Shown here: positions 1-5,329 of the stretch, one piece after another
Layout of the letters: each line of letters begins with the position of its first letter
Position numbering within the stretch: the stretch's first letter is position 1
DNA from: Desulfobulbus_C sp964551175
Lineage (GTDB): Bacteria > Desulfobacterota > Desulfobulbia > Desulfobulbales > Desulfobulbaceae
Direction of reading: 5' to 3'
Assembly: GCA_964551175.1 (NCBI GenBank)
Contig: CAZKBZ010000150.1
Coordinates: forward strand, 1-5,329
Length of the DNA stretch: 5,329 nt
The notes under the pieces: generated by a model
Told to the model about the DNA's origin: nothing
The model's database searches: none
Seen by the model: the letters and a program-made list of their open reading frames with translations, nothing else
Made by a program: the position numbers and the translations under genes

Positions 1-1
1 A

Positions 2-232
2 GTTGTTATCCTCATCAGCAGCGATGGTGCCTGGGAAGCAGAAAATGAGGCACGAGAACAGTTCGGCAGACAACGGCTGAAAGATCTTGTTGCCAAAAAC
101 CATCATCTGTCACCGTCTGCCCTACTGGAGCGCATAACCGCAGCCATTGATGAATTCAGGGGAAGCATCCCCCTGCATGATGATATCACGCTGGTAGCAA
201 TCTCCATTGACGGTGGTGCTGCATCCGCGTAA
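2..232 (+). CDS. PP2C/SpoIIE-family serine phosphatase, C-terminal fragment
   Basis: The last 76 codons of a gene that begins before the window; the frame is open from base 2 to TAA at 230-232. The fragment matches the end of the SpoIIE/RsbU PP2C-like domain. It has a hydrophobic strand followed by SSDGAWEAEN (residues 6-15), whose Asp is a metal ligand in the family, then a QFGRQRL stretch (residues 20-26) corresponding to the usual GExFGxxRL. The terminal LHDDITLVAI (residues 58-67) supplies the last metal-binding Asp pair. In the family these Mn/Mg-dependent enzymes dephosphorylate the phosphoserine of STAS anti-sigma antagonists. The matching kinase and STAS genes lie downstream on the same strand, so it is probably the phosphatase of that circuit. 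Any N-terminal sensor or receiver domain is out of view. The domain is clear; the partner assignment is inferred. Confidence 0.85.
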   Translation, partial: VVILISSDGAWEAENEAREQFGRQRLKDLVAKNHHLSPSALLERITAAIDEFRGSIPLHDDITLVAISIDGGAASA

Positions 233-422
233 GCGGTCACAGACGCCCCATCTTCGCACGGTCACGTCTGCCCGCATAGAGGGGGCTATAGCGGTCAGCC
301 GCGCCTGCACAAATATGGGGCACCTGTGAACGCTTACAGTTCTGAGGCAGTGAAAACGCATGATAACAAGGCCTGTGATTAATTTACATAGTATTCCAGT
401 CGGAAACACAATATAAGGCATC

Positions 423-2939
423 ATGAGTACACCTCAGTCCCCTACCCCTGTCACCCGTAAATCGTTATTTTTCTGGGCATTCAAGGGGAACCTGAAGATT
501 CAGTTTCTGCTTCTGCTGTTGATAGTGGGGATTGTATTTGCCCGGGTTGTTCCTCTGGAAATGCAGAAGAGAATTATCAATGAAGCCATTGTCCTTGGCA
601 AATTTGACAGCCTGCTTCTCTATTGCGCTATCTATCTGCTGGCGGTTACGGCCACCGGGGGCATCAAACTCGGGATCAACTACCTGCAGGCACTCATCGG
701 CGAGCGGGCCATACTTGCCATGCGACAGGAGCTCTATAACCACATTATCACCCTGCCCCTTCATTTCTTCCGCAATACTCAGCCGGGAATGGTCGTCTCC
801 TCACTGATGACGGAGTTGAATACCGCAGGTACCTTTGCCGGTATGGCACTGGCGGTTCCCTTATCAAACATCCTCACTCTGCTTGCCTTTGCCGGTTACC
901 TGCTCTGGTTAAATCCCAAACTGGCCCTGGCCACTCTTGGCATCTATCCTGTTGTTGTCTTTCTCATCCCCTGGCTTCAGAAAAAAACAAACAGGTTAAA
1001 CAAGCAGCGGGTGGATCAGTCTCGACTTGTGGCCAGCCAGATTGCTGAATCCATTACCGGGGTGACGGAAATAAATGTCCACGGGGCTTACCCCCAGGAA
1101 GAACAAAAATTCAATGGTCTGGTTAAAGCACTGCAGGCTATCAGAATCAAGTGGTCCCTTCTGCGTTTCAGCATCAAAACCGTCAACAACTACTTTGTCA
1201 GCCTCGGGCCCTTTGTGGTGTTTCTCTTTGGCGGCTATCTGGTGATGCACGGCCAGCTTGAACTCGGTTCCATGGTTGCATTCCTGTCTGCCCAGGAAAA
1301 ACTCTATGATCCCTGGAAGGAACTCATTGAATACTACCAGGTCTACCAGGATGCCAGAGTCCGCTATCATCGGGTCATGCAGTATTTTGATCTACCTGCC
1401 GGTCATACCCCGGACACCTGCATGCAGCCGGTGGAAAAACTCACCGGCCGCCTGCAGGTATCCAACCTCTGGTATACAACAGCAAACGGGATCACATTAC
1501 TGAACAATGTATCCTTCTCCCTGCAGGCCGGGGAGCATATGGCGCTGGTTGGTTTTTCAGGCAGCGGCAAGAGCACTCTGGTGCACTGCATTGCCAAGAT
1601 GTTTGACTACAGCAGCGGTTCTATTCTGCTGGACGGGCATGAAGTAAAGCAGATGAGCAAAAACGATATCATCCGGCATGTCGGCTACATCTCTCAGCAT
1701 CCATTTATCTTTTCCGGTACCATCCGTGAAAATCTGCTGTATGCCCATCGGGCCGCAGGCAGTATCAAATCCTCAGAAGAATACCGGCCGCCAAACCTGG
1801 ACCAACTCATTCTTTCACTGCAGCAGGCAGGGCTCTTCGTGGATGTAATCCGCTTCGGCCTCGACAGTTTTCTGAGACCGGATGAAACGGCAATGATTGA
1901 AAAGGTCATTCGAATGCGGAAAAAGTTCAGAGAAGATGCTCGGCAGTCTCTGGGGAAATATATAGAATTTTACCGCAAGGACCGCTATCTGCACTATGCC
2001 AGTGTCGCAGAAAATATTATTTTCAGTACACCGGCTGCGGATTCTTTTTCATTTTCTTCTCTTGGCACAGACCCACGGTTCAGAACGTTTATGGACAAAA
2101 TGGGACTGACCGACAGCCTGCTCTCCCTTGGTGTTGACCTGGTAAAGCAATCACTGGATATTCTTTCAAACCCGGAGGGAATTGATCTCAACCTCGACAC
2201 CATTCTGATCCCGGCCGACCAGCTGGAAACCTGTCAAATAATACTCAACCACCTGGGAGAGAGGACACCTGACACTCTTTCCGCAACAGAGCAGAGTTTT
2301 CTCCTTGGGCATGCGTTACGATATATACCGGGGATTCATAAGCTGGCTCCTCTTAAGCCTGAATTGAAAGAACGTATCCTGTTTGCCAGAAAAGAATGGC
2401 CCGGGTGGAGTGAAAAGAATTTTGCCGGCACATTCAATTCATTTGAGGAGACATCCTACATTCCTGAACAATCCATTCTCAACAATATCCTCTTCGGCAG
2501 GATAACAACCCGGCAGAACGTTATTCAGGAAAAAATAAGTCAGGCAATTATTCGGTTGCTGATAATGGAGGATTGTCTTGAATCCATTGCAGAAGCCGGC
2601 ATGGACTATCACCTGGGAAGTATGGGTAACCGGCTTTCCGGTGGGCAGAAGCAAAAACTTGCCATAGCCAGGGTGCTGCTGAAAGAACCGAAAATTATTC
2701 TCATGGATGAATCGACCTCGGCTCTTGACAACAAGTCACAGGCCAGAATCCAGGAACTCATTGAAAATAACTGGCGGGGAAGACGAACGGTTATTGCCGT
2801 TGTCCATCGCCTGGACAGCATTGAAGGGTTCAATAAAATTGGAGTGATGAAAGGGGGTAAACTTGTCGAACTGGGAACATACCATGATCTGATCGAACAG
2901 AAAGGGTTACTCTATGAGCTTGTTCATGGAAATAATTAA
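423..2939 (+). CDS. Fused ABC exporter (permease plus ATPase) with an expanded nucleotide-binding domain
   Basis: An 838-residue half-transporter of the exporter type, expected to dimerise in the inner membrane; the substrate cannot be told. About six membrane segments lie near residues 24-42, 63-84, 140-163, 166-185, 254-275 and 279-295. The ATPase half starts near 343. Visible motifs are Walker A GFSGSGKST (377-385), Q-loop Gln425, signature LSGGQ (738-742), Walker B IILMDE (758-763), D-loop SALD (766-769) and switch His795. All catalytic residues are intact, so the ATPase should work. The oddity is the 313 residues from Q-loop to signature; typical exporters such as MsbA have under 60. This adds about 255 residues (see the separate entry). 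The start is firm: an in-frame TAA lies at 414-416, and a weak AAGG ribosome site (415-418) precedes ATG. Kinase and STAS genes follow 56 nt downstream. Confidence 0.93.
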   Translation: MSTPQSPTPVTRKSLFFWAFKGNLKIQFLLLLLIVGIVFARVVPLEMQKRIINEAIVLGKFDSLLLYCAIYLLAVTATGGIKLGINYLQALIGERAILAMRQELYNHIITLPLHFFRNTQPGMVVSSLMTELNTAGTFAGMALAVPLSNILTLLAFAGYLLWLNPKLALATLGIYPVVVFLIPWLQKKTNRLNKQRVDQSRLVASQIAESITGVTEINVHGAYPQEEQKFNGLVKALQAIRIKWSLLRFSIKTVNNYFVSLGPFVVFLFGGYLVMHGQLELGSMVAFLSAQEKLYDPWKELIEYYQVYQDARVRYHRVMQYFDLPAGHTPDTCMQPVEKLTGRLQVSNLWYTTANGITLLNNVSFSLQAGEHMALVGFSGSGKSTLVHCIAKMFDYSSGSILLDGHEVKQMSKNDIIRHVGYISQHPFIFSGTIRENLLYAHRAAGSIKSSEEYRPPNLDQLILSLQQAGLFVDVIRFGLDSFLRPDETAMIEKVIRMRKKFREDARQSLGKYIEFYRKDRYLHYASVAENIIFSTPAADSFSFSSLGTDPRFRTFMDKMGLTDSLLSLGVDLVKQSLDILSNPEGIDLNLDTILIPADQLETCQIILNHLGERTPDTLSATEQSFLLGHALRYIPGIHKLAPLKPELKERILFARKEWPGWSEKNFAGTFNSFEETSYIPEQSILNNILFGRITTRQNVIQEKISQAIIRLLIMEDCLESIAEAGMDYHLGSMGNRLSGGQKQKLAIARVLLKEPKIILMDESTSALDNKSQARIQELIENNWRGRRTVIAVVHRLDSIEGFNKIGVMKGGKLVELGTYHDLIEQKGLLYELVHGNN
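1695..2621 (+). other. Threefold repeat of the Q-loop/helical segment inside the ABC ATPase domain (protein level)
   Basis: Three diverged copies of the segment that normally follows the Q-loop lie between Gln425 and the LSGGQ motif. Copy 1 is about residues 425-484 (nt 1695-1874), with GTIRENLLY then FGLDSFL. Copy 2 is about 519-577 (nt 1977-2153), with ASVAENIIF then LGVDLV. Copy 3 is about 676-733 (nt 2448-2621), with QSILNNILFG then AGMDYHLG, and runs into NRLSGGQ. The distance from the conserved Asn (437, 531, 688) to the conserved Gly (479, 570, 726) is 42, 39 and 38 residues, close to the spacing in ordinary exporters. At the Q-loop Gln position, 12 residues before the Asn, copies 2 and 3 have Lys519 and Glu676. 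Charged, mainly helical linkers of about 35 and 98 residues separate the copies. I infer a duplicated and diverged helical subdomain. From memory, unverified, similar long-insert ABC proteins exist in other Proteobacteria. Confidence 0.7.
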
Positions 2940-2995
2940 GGTTACCTTGAAAACTCTGTATTATGTAAAGGCACCCTAAAGATTAATAAAACTCT

Positions 2996-3409
2996 ATGAA
3001 GAAAGTTGAGGAATTTCAAATACTGAATGGTGGCCAGGGGTTGGATCAGTTGAGGCTGCATCTTGAGAGGATAGCTTCCTCCTGGAGTTTGTCAAAAAAA
3101 CAGTTGTTTGAAATAAACCTCATTATCGAAGAAATTTATACAAACTATACAGAGCATGTTGAAGACAACCGGATACATCCTGTTGAGATCAGATTATGCA
3201 GGGAAAAGGATACACTTGTTATCACCATTACCGACCATGGCCCGGAATTTGATCCCACAGAACCAACAGACCCGGATGTTACCCTGCCCATAGACCAGAG
3301 AAAACCAGGCGGATTGGGTTTGTACCTTGTACGACATTACGCGGACTCTATTTCATACACTAGAACAGAGAACACCAACAGGCTGCAGATTGTGAAAAAG
3401 CTAAATTAA
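2996..3409 (+). CDS. RsbW/SpoIIAB-like serine kinase (HATPase_c_2, anti-sigma-factor type)
   Basis: A 137-residue single-domain cytoplasmic GHKL ATPase. The N-box is EEIYTNYTEH (residues 45-54), with Glu46 in the base position, Asn50 for Mg2+ and His54. The G1 box is TDHGPEFDP (79-87), in the DxGxxFDP form typical of this family. The G2 loop is PGGLGLYLVR (104-113), followed by a terminal strand. There is no dimerisation/phosphoacceptor His domain, so it is not a two-component histidine kinase. Known members phosphorylate a serine on a STAS antagonist and, when free, bind a sigma factor or other target. The STAS gene begins 4 nt after this stop codon, so the two are surely co-transcribed. No good Shine-Dalgarno is visible before ATG, which may mean weak initiation or that transcription and translation come from the upstream ABC gene. 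The target is not visible in the window. Confidence 0.9.
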   Translation: MKKVEEFQILNGGQGLDQLRLHLERIASSWSLSKKQLFEINLIIEEIYTNYTEHVEDNRIHPVEIRLCREKDTLVITITDHGPEFDPTEPTDPDVTLPIDQRKPGGLGLYLVRHYADSISYTRTENTNRLQIVKKLN

Positions 3410-3413
3410 CGGG

Positions 3414-3752
3414 ATGGGAATGGAGATGAATATTACCGTAACTCAACAGGACGATCTGATGATCGTTGCTGTTCAGGGCAGGCTTGATTCCGAAGGATCA
3501 ACGGAACTGGAAAACTGGTCGGAGAAGACCTTTGATCCTCCCGGATGTGATGTGATTATGGATTTTTCCCGGCTGGATTATATTTCCAGTGCCGGGCTCA
3601 GGACAATATTGAATCTGTCAAAGTTAATGAAAAAATATTCCCGGAAATTTTCCATTTGCGGTGCTCAGGCTCACGTGAAAGAGGTACTGGAAATTTCAGG
3701 CTTTGACACCTTTATTCCTCTCTATAAATCTGTGGACGATTATTTATCATAA
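3414..3752 (+). CDS. STAS-domain anti-sigma-factor antagonist (SpoIIAA/RsbV-like)
   Basis: A 112-residue STAS protein. It has an N-terminal strand, the GRLDSEGS element (residues 22-29), the strand VIMDFSRL (47-54), then DYISSAGLR (55-63) and a C-terminal helix ending near VDDYLS. In the family the serine two residues before the conserved Gly is phosphorylated by the partner kinase; here that is Ser59, with Ser58 adjacent. When unphosphorylated, such proteins bind the kinase and release its target. The gene lies 4 nt after the kinase gene and ends just before a strong terminator, so it is the last gene of the operon. Three in-frame ATGs lie close together (3414, 3420, 3426). The third has a GGGA element (3416-3419) 6 nt upstream and would give a start MNITV, common for STAS proteins; the first has no ribosome site. 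The true start may therefore be 3426. Domain assignment is firm. Confidence 0.92.
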   Translation: MGMEMNITVTQQDDLMIVAVQGRLDSEGSTELENWSEKTFDPPGCDVIMDFSRLDYISSAGLRTILNLSKLMKKYSRKFSICGAQAHVKEVLEISGFDTFIPLYKSVDDYLS

Positions 3753-3770
3753 CAAGTTGTGTTACTGAAT

Positions 3771-3813
3771 AAAAAAGGGAAAGCGCACATGCTGCACGCC
3801 TTCCCTTTTTTTT
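3771..3813. terminator. Bidirectional rho-independent terminator between convergent genes
   Basis: An A tract and GGGAA on the left (3771-3781) pair with TTCCC and a T tract on the right (3801-3811) as an 11-bp stem. After one A:C mismatch (3782/3800) the stem continues with GCG/CGC (3783-3785 with 3797-3799). The T run continues to 3813. Because both flanks are A/T tracts it can end transcription from either side: the STAS gene ends at 3752 (+) and the Met-rich gene ends at 3831 (-). Confidence 0.85.
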
Positions 3814-3830
3814 CTTACCCGGGATAGTGG

Positions 3831-4127
3831 TTATTTATCCGCAGTGTCTGTGGCAACCTGTCCCTGGTAAGCGGGATTGGCCCGCCAGTTAGTGGAGGGA
3901 GTGGTTGATGTCGTATTTCCCTGCATTCCGGTACCCCTCATTCCCCGGTTCATCATGCCCTGACCCATCATATTTGTATTCATGGGACAGGTGCCACCGG
4001 TCATGTTGACCTGCTGTCCACGGTTGAACTTTCCTCGATTTCCTTGACCCCAGCCGGACTGATGCGCTGCGGCAGCAGTTGCAAAAAGAGCCAGAGTTCC
4101 AATCGTGATCAGTACGATGCGTTTCAT
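3831..4127 (-). CDS. Small secreted Met/Gly/Asn-rich protein, possibly metal-binding
   Basis: A 98-residue protein with a clear Sec signal peptide: MKR, a hydrophobic stretch (residues 4-20) and Ala-rich cleavage near residue 21, giving a mature periplasmic protein of about 77 residues. The centre (40-70) holds eight Met (42, 49, 53, 54, 58, 59, 63, 68), with MM pairs, GxGM-like spacing and a single Cys47. The rest is rich in Gly, Asn, Gln and Thr and looks disordered. Clustered Met resembles soft-metal (copper or silver) binding segments of periplasmic carriers and of small CpxP/ZraP-like proteins, but the LTxxQ motifs of that family are absent. No function can be assigned. The start is supported by AGGAG (4135-4139 on the minus strand) 7 nt before ATG. 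It lies 42 nt downstream of the Thr-rich membrane protein gene on the same strand and may share its sigma-54 transcript. Confidence 0.75.
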   Translation of the reverse strand: MKRIVLITIGTLALFATAAAAHQSGWGQGNRGKFNRGQQVNMTGGTCPMNTNMMGQGMMNRGMRGTGMQGNTTSTTPSTNWRANPAYQGQVATDTADK

Positions 4128-4169
4128 TGTATTTCTCCTGTTTTTGTTTTGTTCTCGATTATCAGTGTA

Positions 4170-4394
4170 TTACAATCCGGTTAATACCTGAACATATCCT
4201 CTTGCCAGTCCCAGGGGACCGCCGGCAGCTACCAGGCCGCCCACCAGGGATGCAAAGCTCCACAGCCCGACAAGGGCTCCACTGGCAAAAAATGCAGCGA
4301 TGATTGTCCCATTTATTTTATCTTCAGTGGTTAAGGTTGTAGTAACTGCTACATTTGCTCGTGTTACTGTTCGCGTGGTTTCCGTTGCTCTCAT
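4170..4394 (-). CDS. Small Thr-rich membrane protein of unknown function
   Basis: A 74-residue protein I do not recognise. The first 23 residues hold ten Thr and three Arg (MRATETTRTV onward), then a short TEDKINGT stretch, then a long Gly/Ala-rich hydrophobic region (about 29-58). That region is long enough for one membrane helix, or two short ones with a turn, and it ends with GLARGYVQVLTGL. The Arg-rich N-terminus suggests N-in topology. The start was chosen at 4394 because AAGGAG (4401-4406) sits 6 nt upstream. Longer in-frame starts exist, but the longest (near 4475) falls inside the sigma-54 promoter at 4469-4483, so it would precede the transcript. It is probably the first gene of a sigma-54-dependent unit with the Met-rich secreted protein, and therefore likely switched on by an enhancer-binding activator not seen here. 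Confidence 0.7.
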   Translation of the reverse strand: MRATETTRTVTRANVAVTTTLTTEDKINGTIIAAFFASGALVGLWSFASLVGGLVAAGGPLGLARGYVQVLTGL

Positions 4395-4400
4395 GATTGA

Positions 4401-4406
4401 CTCCTT
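4401..4406 (-). promoter_or_regulatory. Ribosome binding site that sets the start of the Thr-rich membrane protein
   Basis: The minus strand reads AAGGAG followed by six bases and ATG at 4394-4392. It is one of the best Shine-Dalgarno matches in the window, and it favours the 74-residue form over the longer 101-residue reading. Confidence 0.8.
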
Positions 4407-4468
4407 AAAATTTGTTGCATTCATATTGAGTTTGTTGCTGTTATTTTTTGTTGTTTGTCCCTTTAATT

Positions 4469-4483
4469 GCATCATGCGTGCCA
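4469..4483 (-). promoter_or_regulatory. Sigma-54 (RpoN) promoter, -24/-12 type
   Basis: The minus strand reads TGGCACG, four bases, then ATGC followed by A. The consensus is TGGCACG-N4-TTGC(A/T), so there is one mismatch, with exact -24 GG to -12 GC spacing. The predicted transcription start is near 4457, giving a leader of about 63 nt before the Thr-rich gene with its strong ribosome site. Position, strand and spacing all agree with a functional promoter. Transcription would need an AAA+ enhancer-binding protein. Confidence 0.75.
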
Positions 4484-4504
4484 GTTTTGAAAGTCAAGGC
4501 TTTT

Positions 4505-4524
4505 AATAAAATAATCATTTTATT
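4505..4524. repeat. Perfect inverted repeat, candidate operator upstream of the sigma-54 promoter
   Basis: Arms AATAAAAT and ATTTTATT (8 bp each) flank a 4-bp centre, AATC. The dyad centre lies about 57 bp upstream of the predicted sigma-54 start. That is closer than most enhancer sites, which usually lie 80-150 bp upstream, but possible for an activator or for a DNA-bending protein such as IHF. In AT-rich DNA such a dyad can also occur by chance. Confidence 0.4.
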
Positions 4525-4569
4525 TCAAGAAGATACATGAGATACAAAAATAGTCTTTCTCCAGCACAT

Positions 4570-4604
4570 GAAAATCCTGCCTAATTTAAAGGCAGGTCAT
4601 TTTC
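4570..4604. terminator. Hairpin, possible terminator of the metal ATPase transcript
   Basis: CCTGCCT (4576-4582) and AGGCAGG (4590-4596) form a 7-bp stem with a 7-nt loop. GAAAAT (4570-4575) and ATTTTC (4599-4604) extend it by 6 bp past a 2-nt bulge. On the minus strand the GC stem is followed by ATTTTC, a weak U tract, so it could end the ATPase transcript about 220 nt after its stop codon. The short U tract and the distance keep confidence low. A regulatory dyad is an alternative. Confidence 0.4.
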
Positions 4605-4825
4605 TCGCATTGCATTAAAAATGTCTTTTTTTTAGATACCGGCAGGAAAAGCCTTCAGGGATAATATGAATGAACTCCGGCTGCAGGATGTGCAAGGGAG
4701 TATTTCAGATATTGTGGATTTACAGAAAACTGTCAAAAAAAATGTTGCAGGGCGCCTGTTAAGAGCAAAAAGACAATCTCCTCCGGGCTGTCTGATTATT
4801 CAGGGTAGTAGAGCCTGGTTATTGA

Positions 4826-5329
4826 TCAACTTCCTTCATCACCTATCCGTCCTGCACGCAGGCCATTGGCAACGGCCAGCAGTTCACTGGCCTCATGGAC
4901 CAGCACAGCCATGGCAACTGTAATAAAGCCGCCTACACCGGCAGGAATCAAAACTGCCAGCACGATAAGGGCAAAGATGATATTCTGACGACTGACGCGT
5001 CGTGCCTTCTGTCCGATCTGCATGGCCTCTTCAAGCTTGGCAAGATCATCTGCCATCAGGGCAATATCAGCGGCTTCAATGGCTGCATCCGTACCTGCAG
5101 CGCCCATGGCAACGCCGCAGGTTGCCGTAGCAAGTGCCGGTGCATCGTTGACCCCGTCACCCACCATCAGGGTCGGTCCCTCCTGCAGCAGTTCTTCAAC
5201 CGCCCGTACCTTGTCATCCGGTTTTAAACCGGCCCGGACATCATCAATACCGGCATGGGCAGCTACCGTTGCCGCAGTTCGTGGATTATCACCGGTCAGC
5301 ATGACGGTGCGAATACCCAATCCATGCAG
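4826..5329 (-). CDS. P1B-type heavy-metal-translocating ATPase, C-terminal part
   Basis: The last 167 codons; the frame stays open through the right edge (Leu-His-Gly-Leu precede GIRTV), so the start is outside the window. It contains the end of the P domain, MLTGDNPRTA, and then MVGDGVNDAPALA, the Mg2+-binding hinge motif of P-type ATPases. AADIALMADDL and the last two membrane helices follow. The phosphorylation DKTG, the CPC/SPC ion site and any N-terminal metal-binding domain lie outside. The last helix carries HEASELLAVANGLR. An HE-x-(S/T) pattern in this helix is typical of the P1B-4 group (Co, Zn, Cd, Fe export), whereas P1B-2 Zn/Cd/Pb pumps have a DxG motif there. The metal is therefore best left open, with P1B-4 likely. 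The gene runs toward the Met-rich and Thr-rich genes but lies more than 400 nt from them, beyond a separate promoter. Confidence 0.92.
   Translation of the reverse strand: MHGLGIRTVMLTGDNPRTAATVAAHAGIDDVRAGLKPDDKVRAVEELLQEGPTLMVGDGVNDAPALATATCGVAMGAAGTDAAIEAADIALMADDLAKLEEAMQIGQKARRVSRQNIIFALIVLAVLIPAGVGGFITVAMAVLVHEASELLAVANGLRAGRIGDEGS

Larger units (their letters stand above)
4484..4825. other. AT-rich gene-poor region between the sigma-54 promoter and the metal ATPase
   Basis: This stretch holds no convincing gene. It contains an AT-rich perfect dyad (4505-4524), a GC-centred hairpin (4570-4604) and a T run on the plus strand (4623-4632) that follows no GC-rich stem. A plus-strand reading begins at ATG 4666 with a fair AGGGA site, but it runs antisense into the ATPase 3' end and is not accepted. 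The region plausibly serves as upstream control DNA for the sigma-54 promoter and as the 3' end of the ATPase transcript. Confidence 0.5.

Noticed and set aside
234..270. GGTCAC direct repeat (234-239 and 260-265) and a CAGACG/CGTCTG 6-bp inverted repeat in the leader before the ABC gene.
   Set aside because: The stem is only 6 bp with a 19-nt loop, no T tract follows, and the direct repeat has just two copies, so this is compatible with chance.
380..405. AT-rich stretch with TAATTT and CATAGTAT, a possible -10 box before the ABC gene.
   Set aside because: No acceptable -35 box at 16-18 bp spacing could be found, and the gene may be read through from the phosphatase gene, so no promoter is called.
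996..1370. Minus-strand 124-residue open frame inside the ABC exporter gene.
   Set aside because: It is fully antisense to a well-supported coding region with recognisable transporter domains and has no family features of its own.
4395..4475. N-terminal extension of the Thr-rich membrane protein by 27 residues to an ATG near 4475.
   Set aside because: That ATG lies within the sigma-54 promoter, upstream of the predicted transcript start, whereas the ATG at 4394 has a near-perfect ribosome site.
4666..4923. Plus-strand 85-residue reading with a fair AGGGA ribosome site before ATG 4666; its first 45 or so residues look mildly protein-like.
   Set aside because: Its second half is the antisense shadow of the metal ATPase 3' end, no domain is recognisable, and it would converge into an essential-looking coding region. 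A small gene or decayed fragment limited to about 4666-4810 cannot be fully excluded; homologues would decide.
1..5329. CRISPR arrays, tRNA or rRNA genes, transposon ends and attachment sites.
   Set aside because: No regularly spaced repeats, tRNA-like cloverleafs, transposase motifs or flanking target duplications were seen on either strand.

Overview
The window looks like a chromosomal segment of a Gram-negative bacterium, most likely a sulfate-reducer-type Deltaproteobacterium (Desulfobacterota). That placement is an inference from three things: moderate GC, a near-consensus sigma-54 promoter, and partner-switching genes next to an ABC exporter. No 16S rRNA or other marker gene is present to confirm it.

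Layout, left to right. Positions 2-232 (+) hold the C-terminal end of a PP2C/SpoIIE-type serine phosphatase. After a 190-nt gap comes a large fused ABC exporter (423-2939, 838 aa), then an RsbW/SpoIIAB-like serine kinase (2996-3409), then a STAS anti-sigma-factor antagonist (3414-3752). All four face the same way. A strong bidirectional hairpin with A and T tracts (3771-3813) closes the block and separates it from a minus-strand group. That group holds a secreted Met/Gly/Asn-rich small protein (3831-4127) and a Thr-rich small membrane protein (4170-4394). A sigma-54 promoter (4469-4483, minus) lies upstream of both. After about 340 nt of AT-rich, gene-poor DNA with two inverted repeats comes the C-terminal end of a P1B-type heavy-metal ATPase (4826-5329, minus), cut by the window edge.

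How the parts may work together. Phosphatase, kinase and STAS protein are the three parts of a partner-switching circuit: the kinase phosphorylates the STAS serine and the phosphatase reverses it. No sigma factor is visible, and an ABC exporter sits inside the module. The exporter's nucleotide-binding domain is odd. About 255 extra residues lie between the Q-loop and the LSGGQ signature, and within them the region after the Q-loop appears in three diverged copies with similar internal spacing. Only the last copy leads into the signature. The most interesting hypothesis here is that the circuit regulates, or is read out by, this exporter. The minus-strand side may concern metal handling (Met-rich periplasmic protein near a metal ATPase), but that link is weaker.
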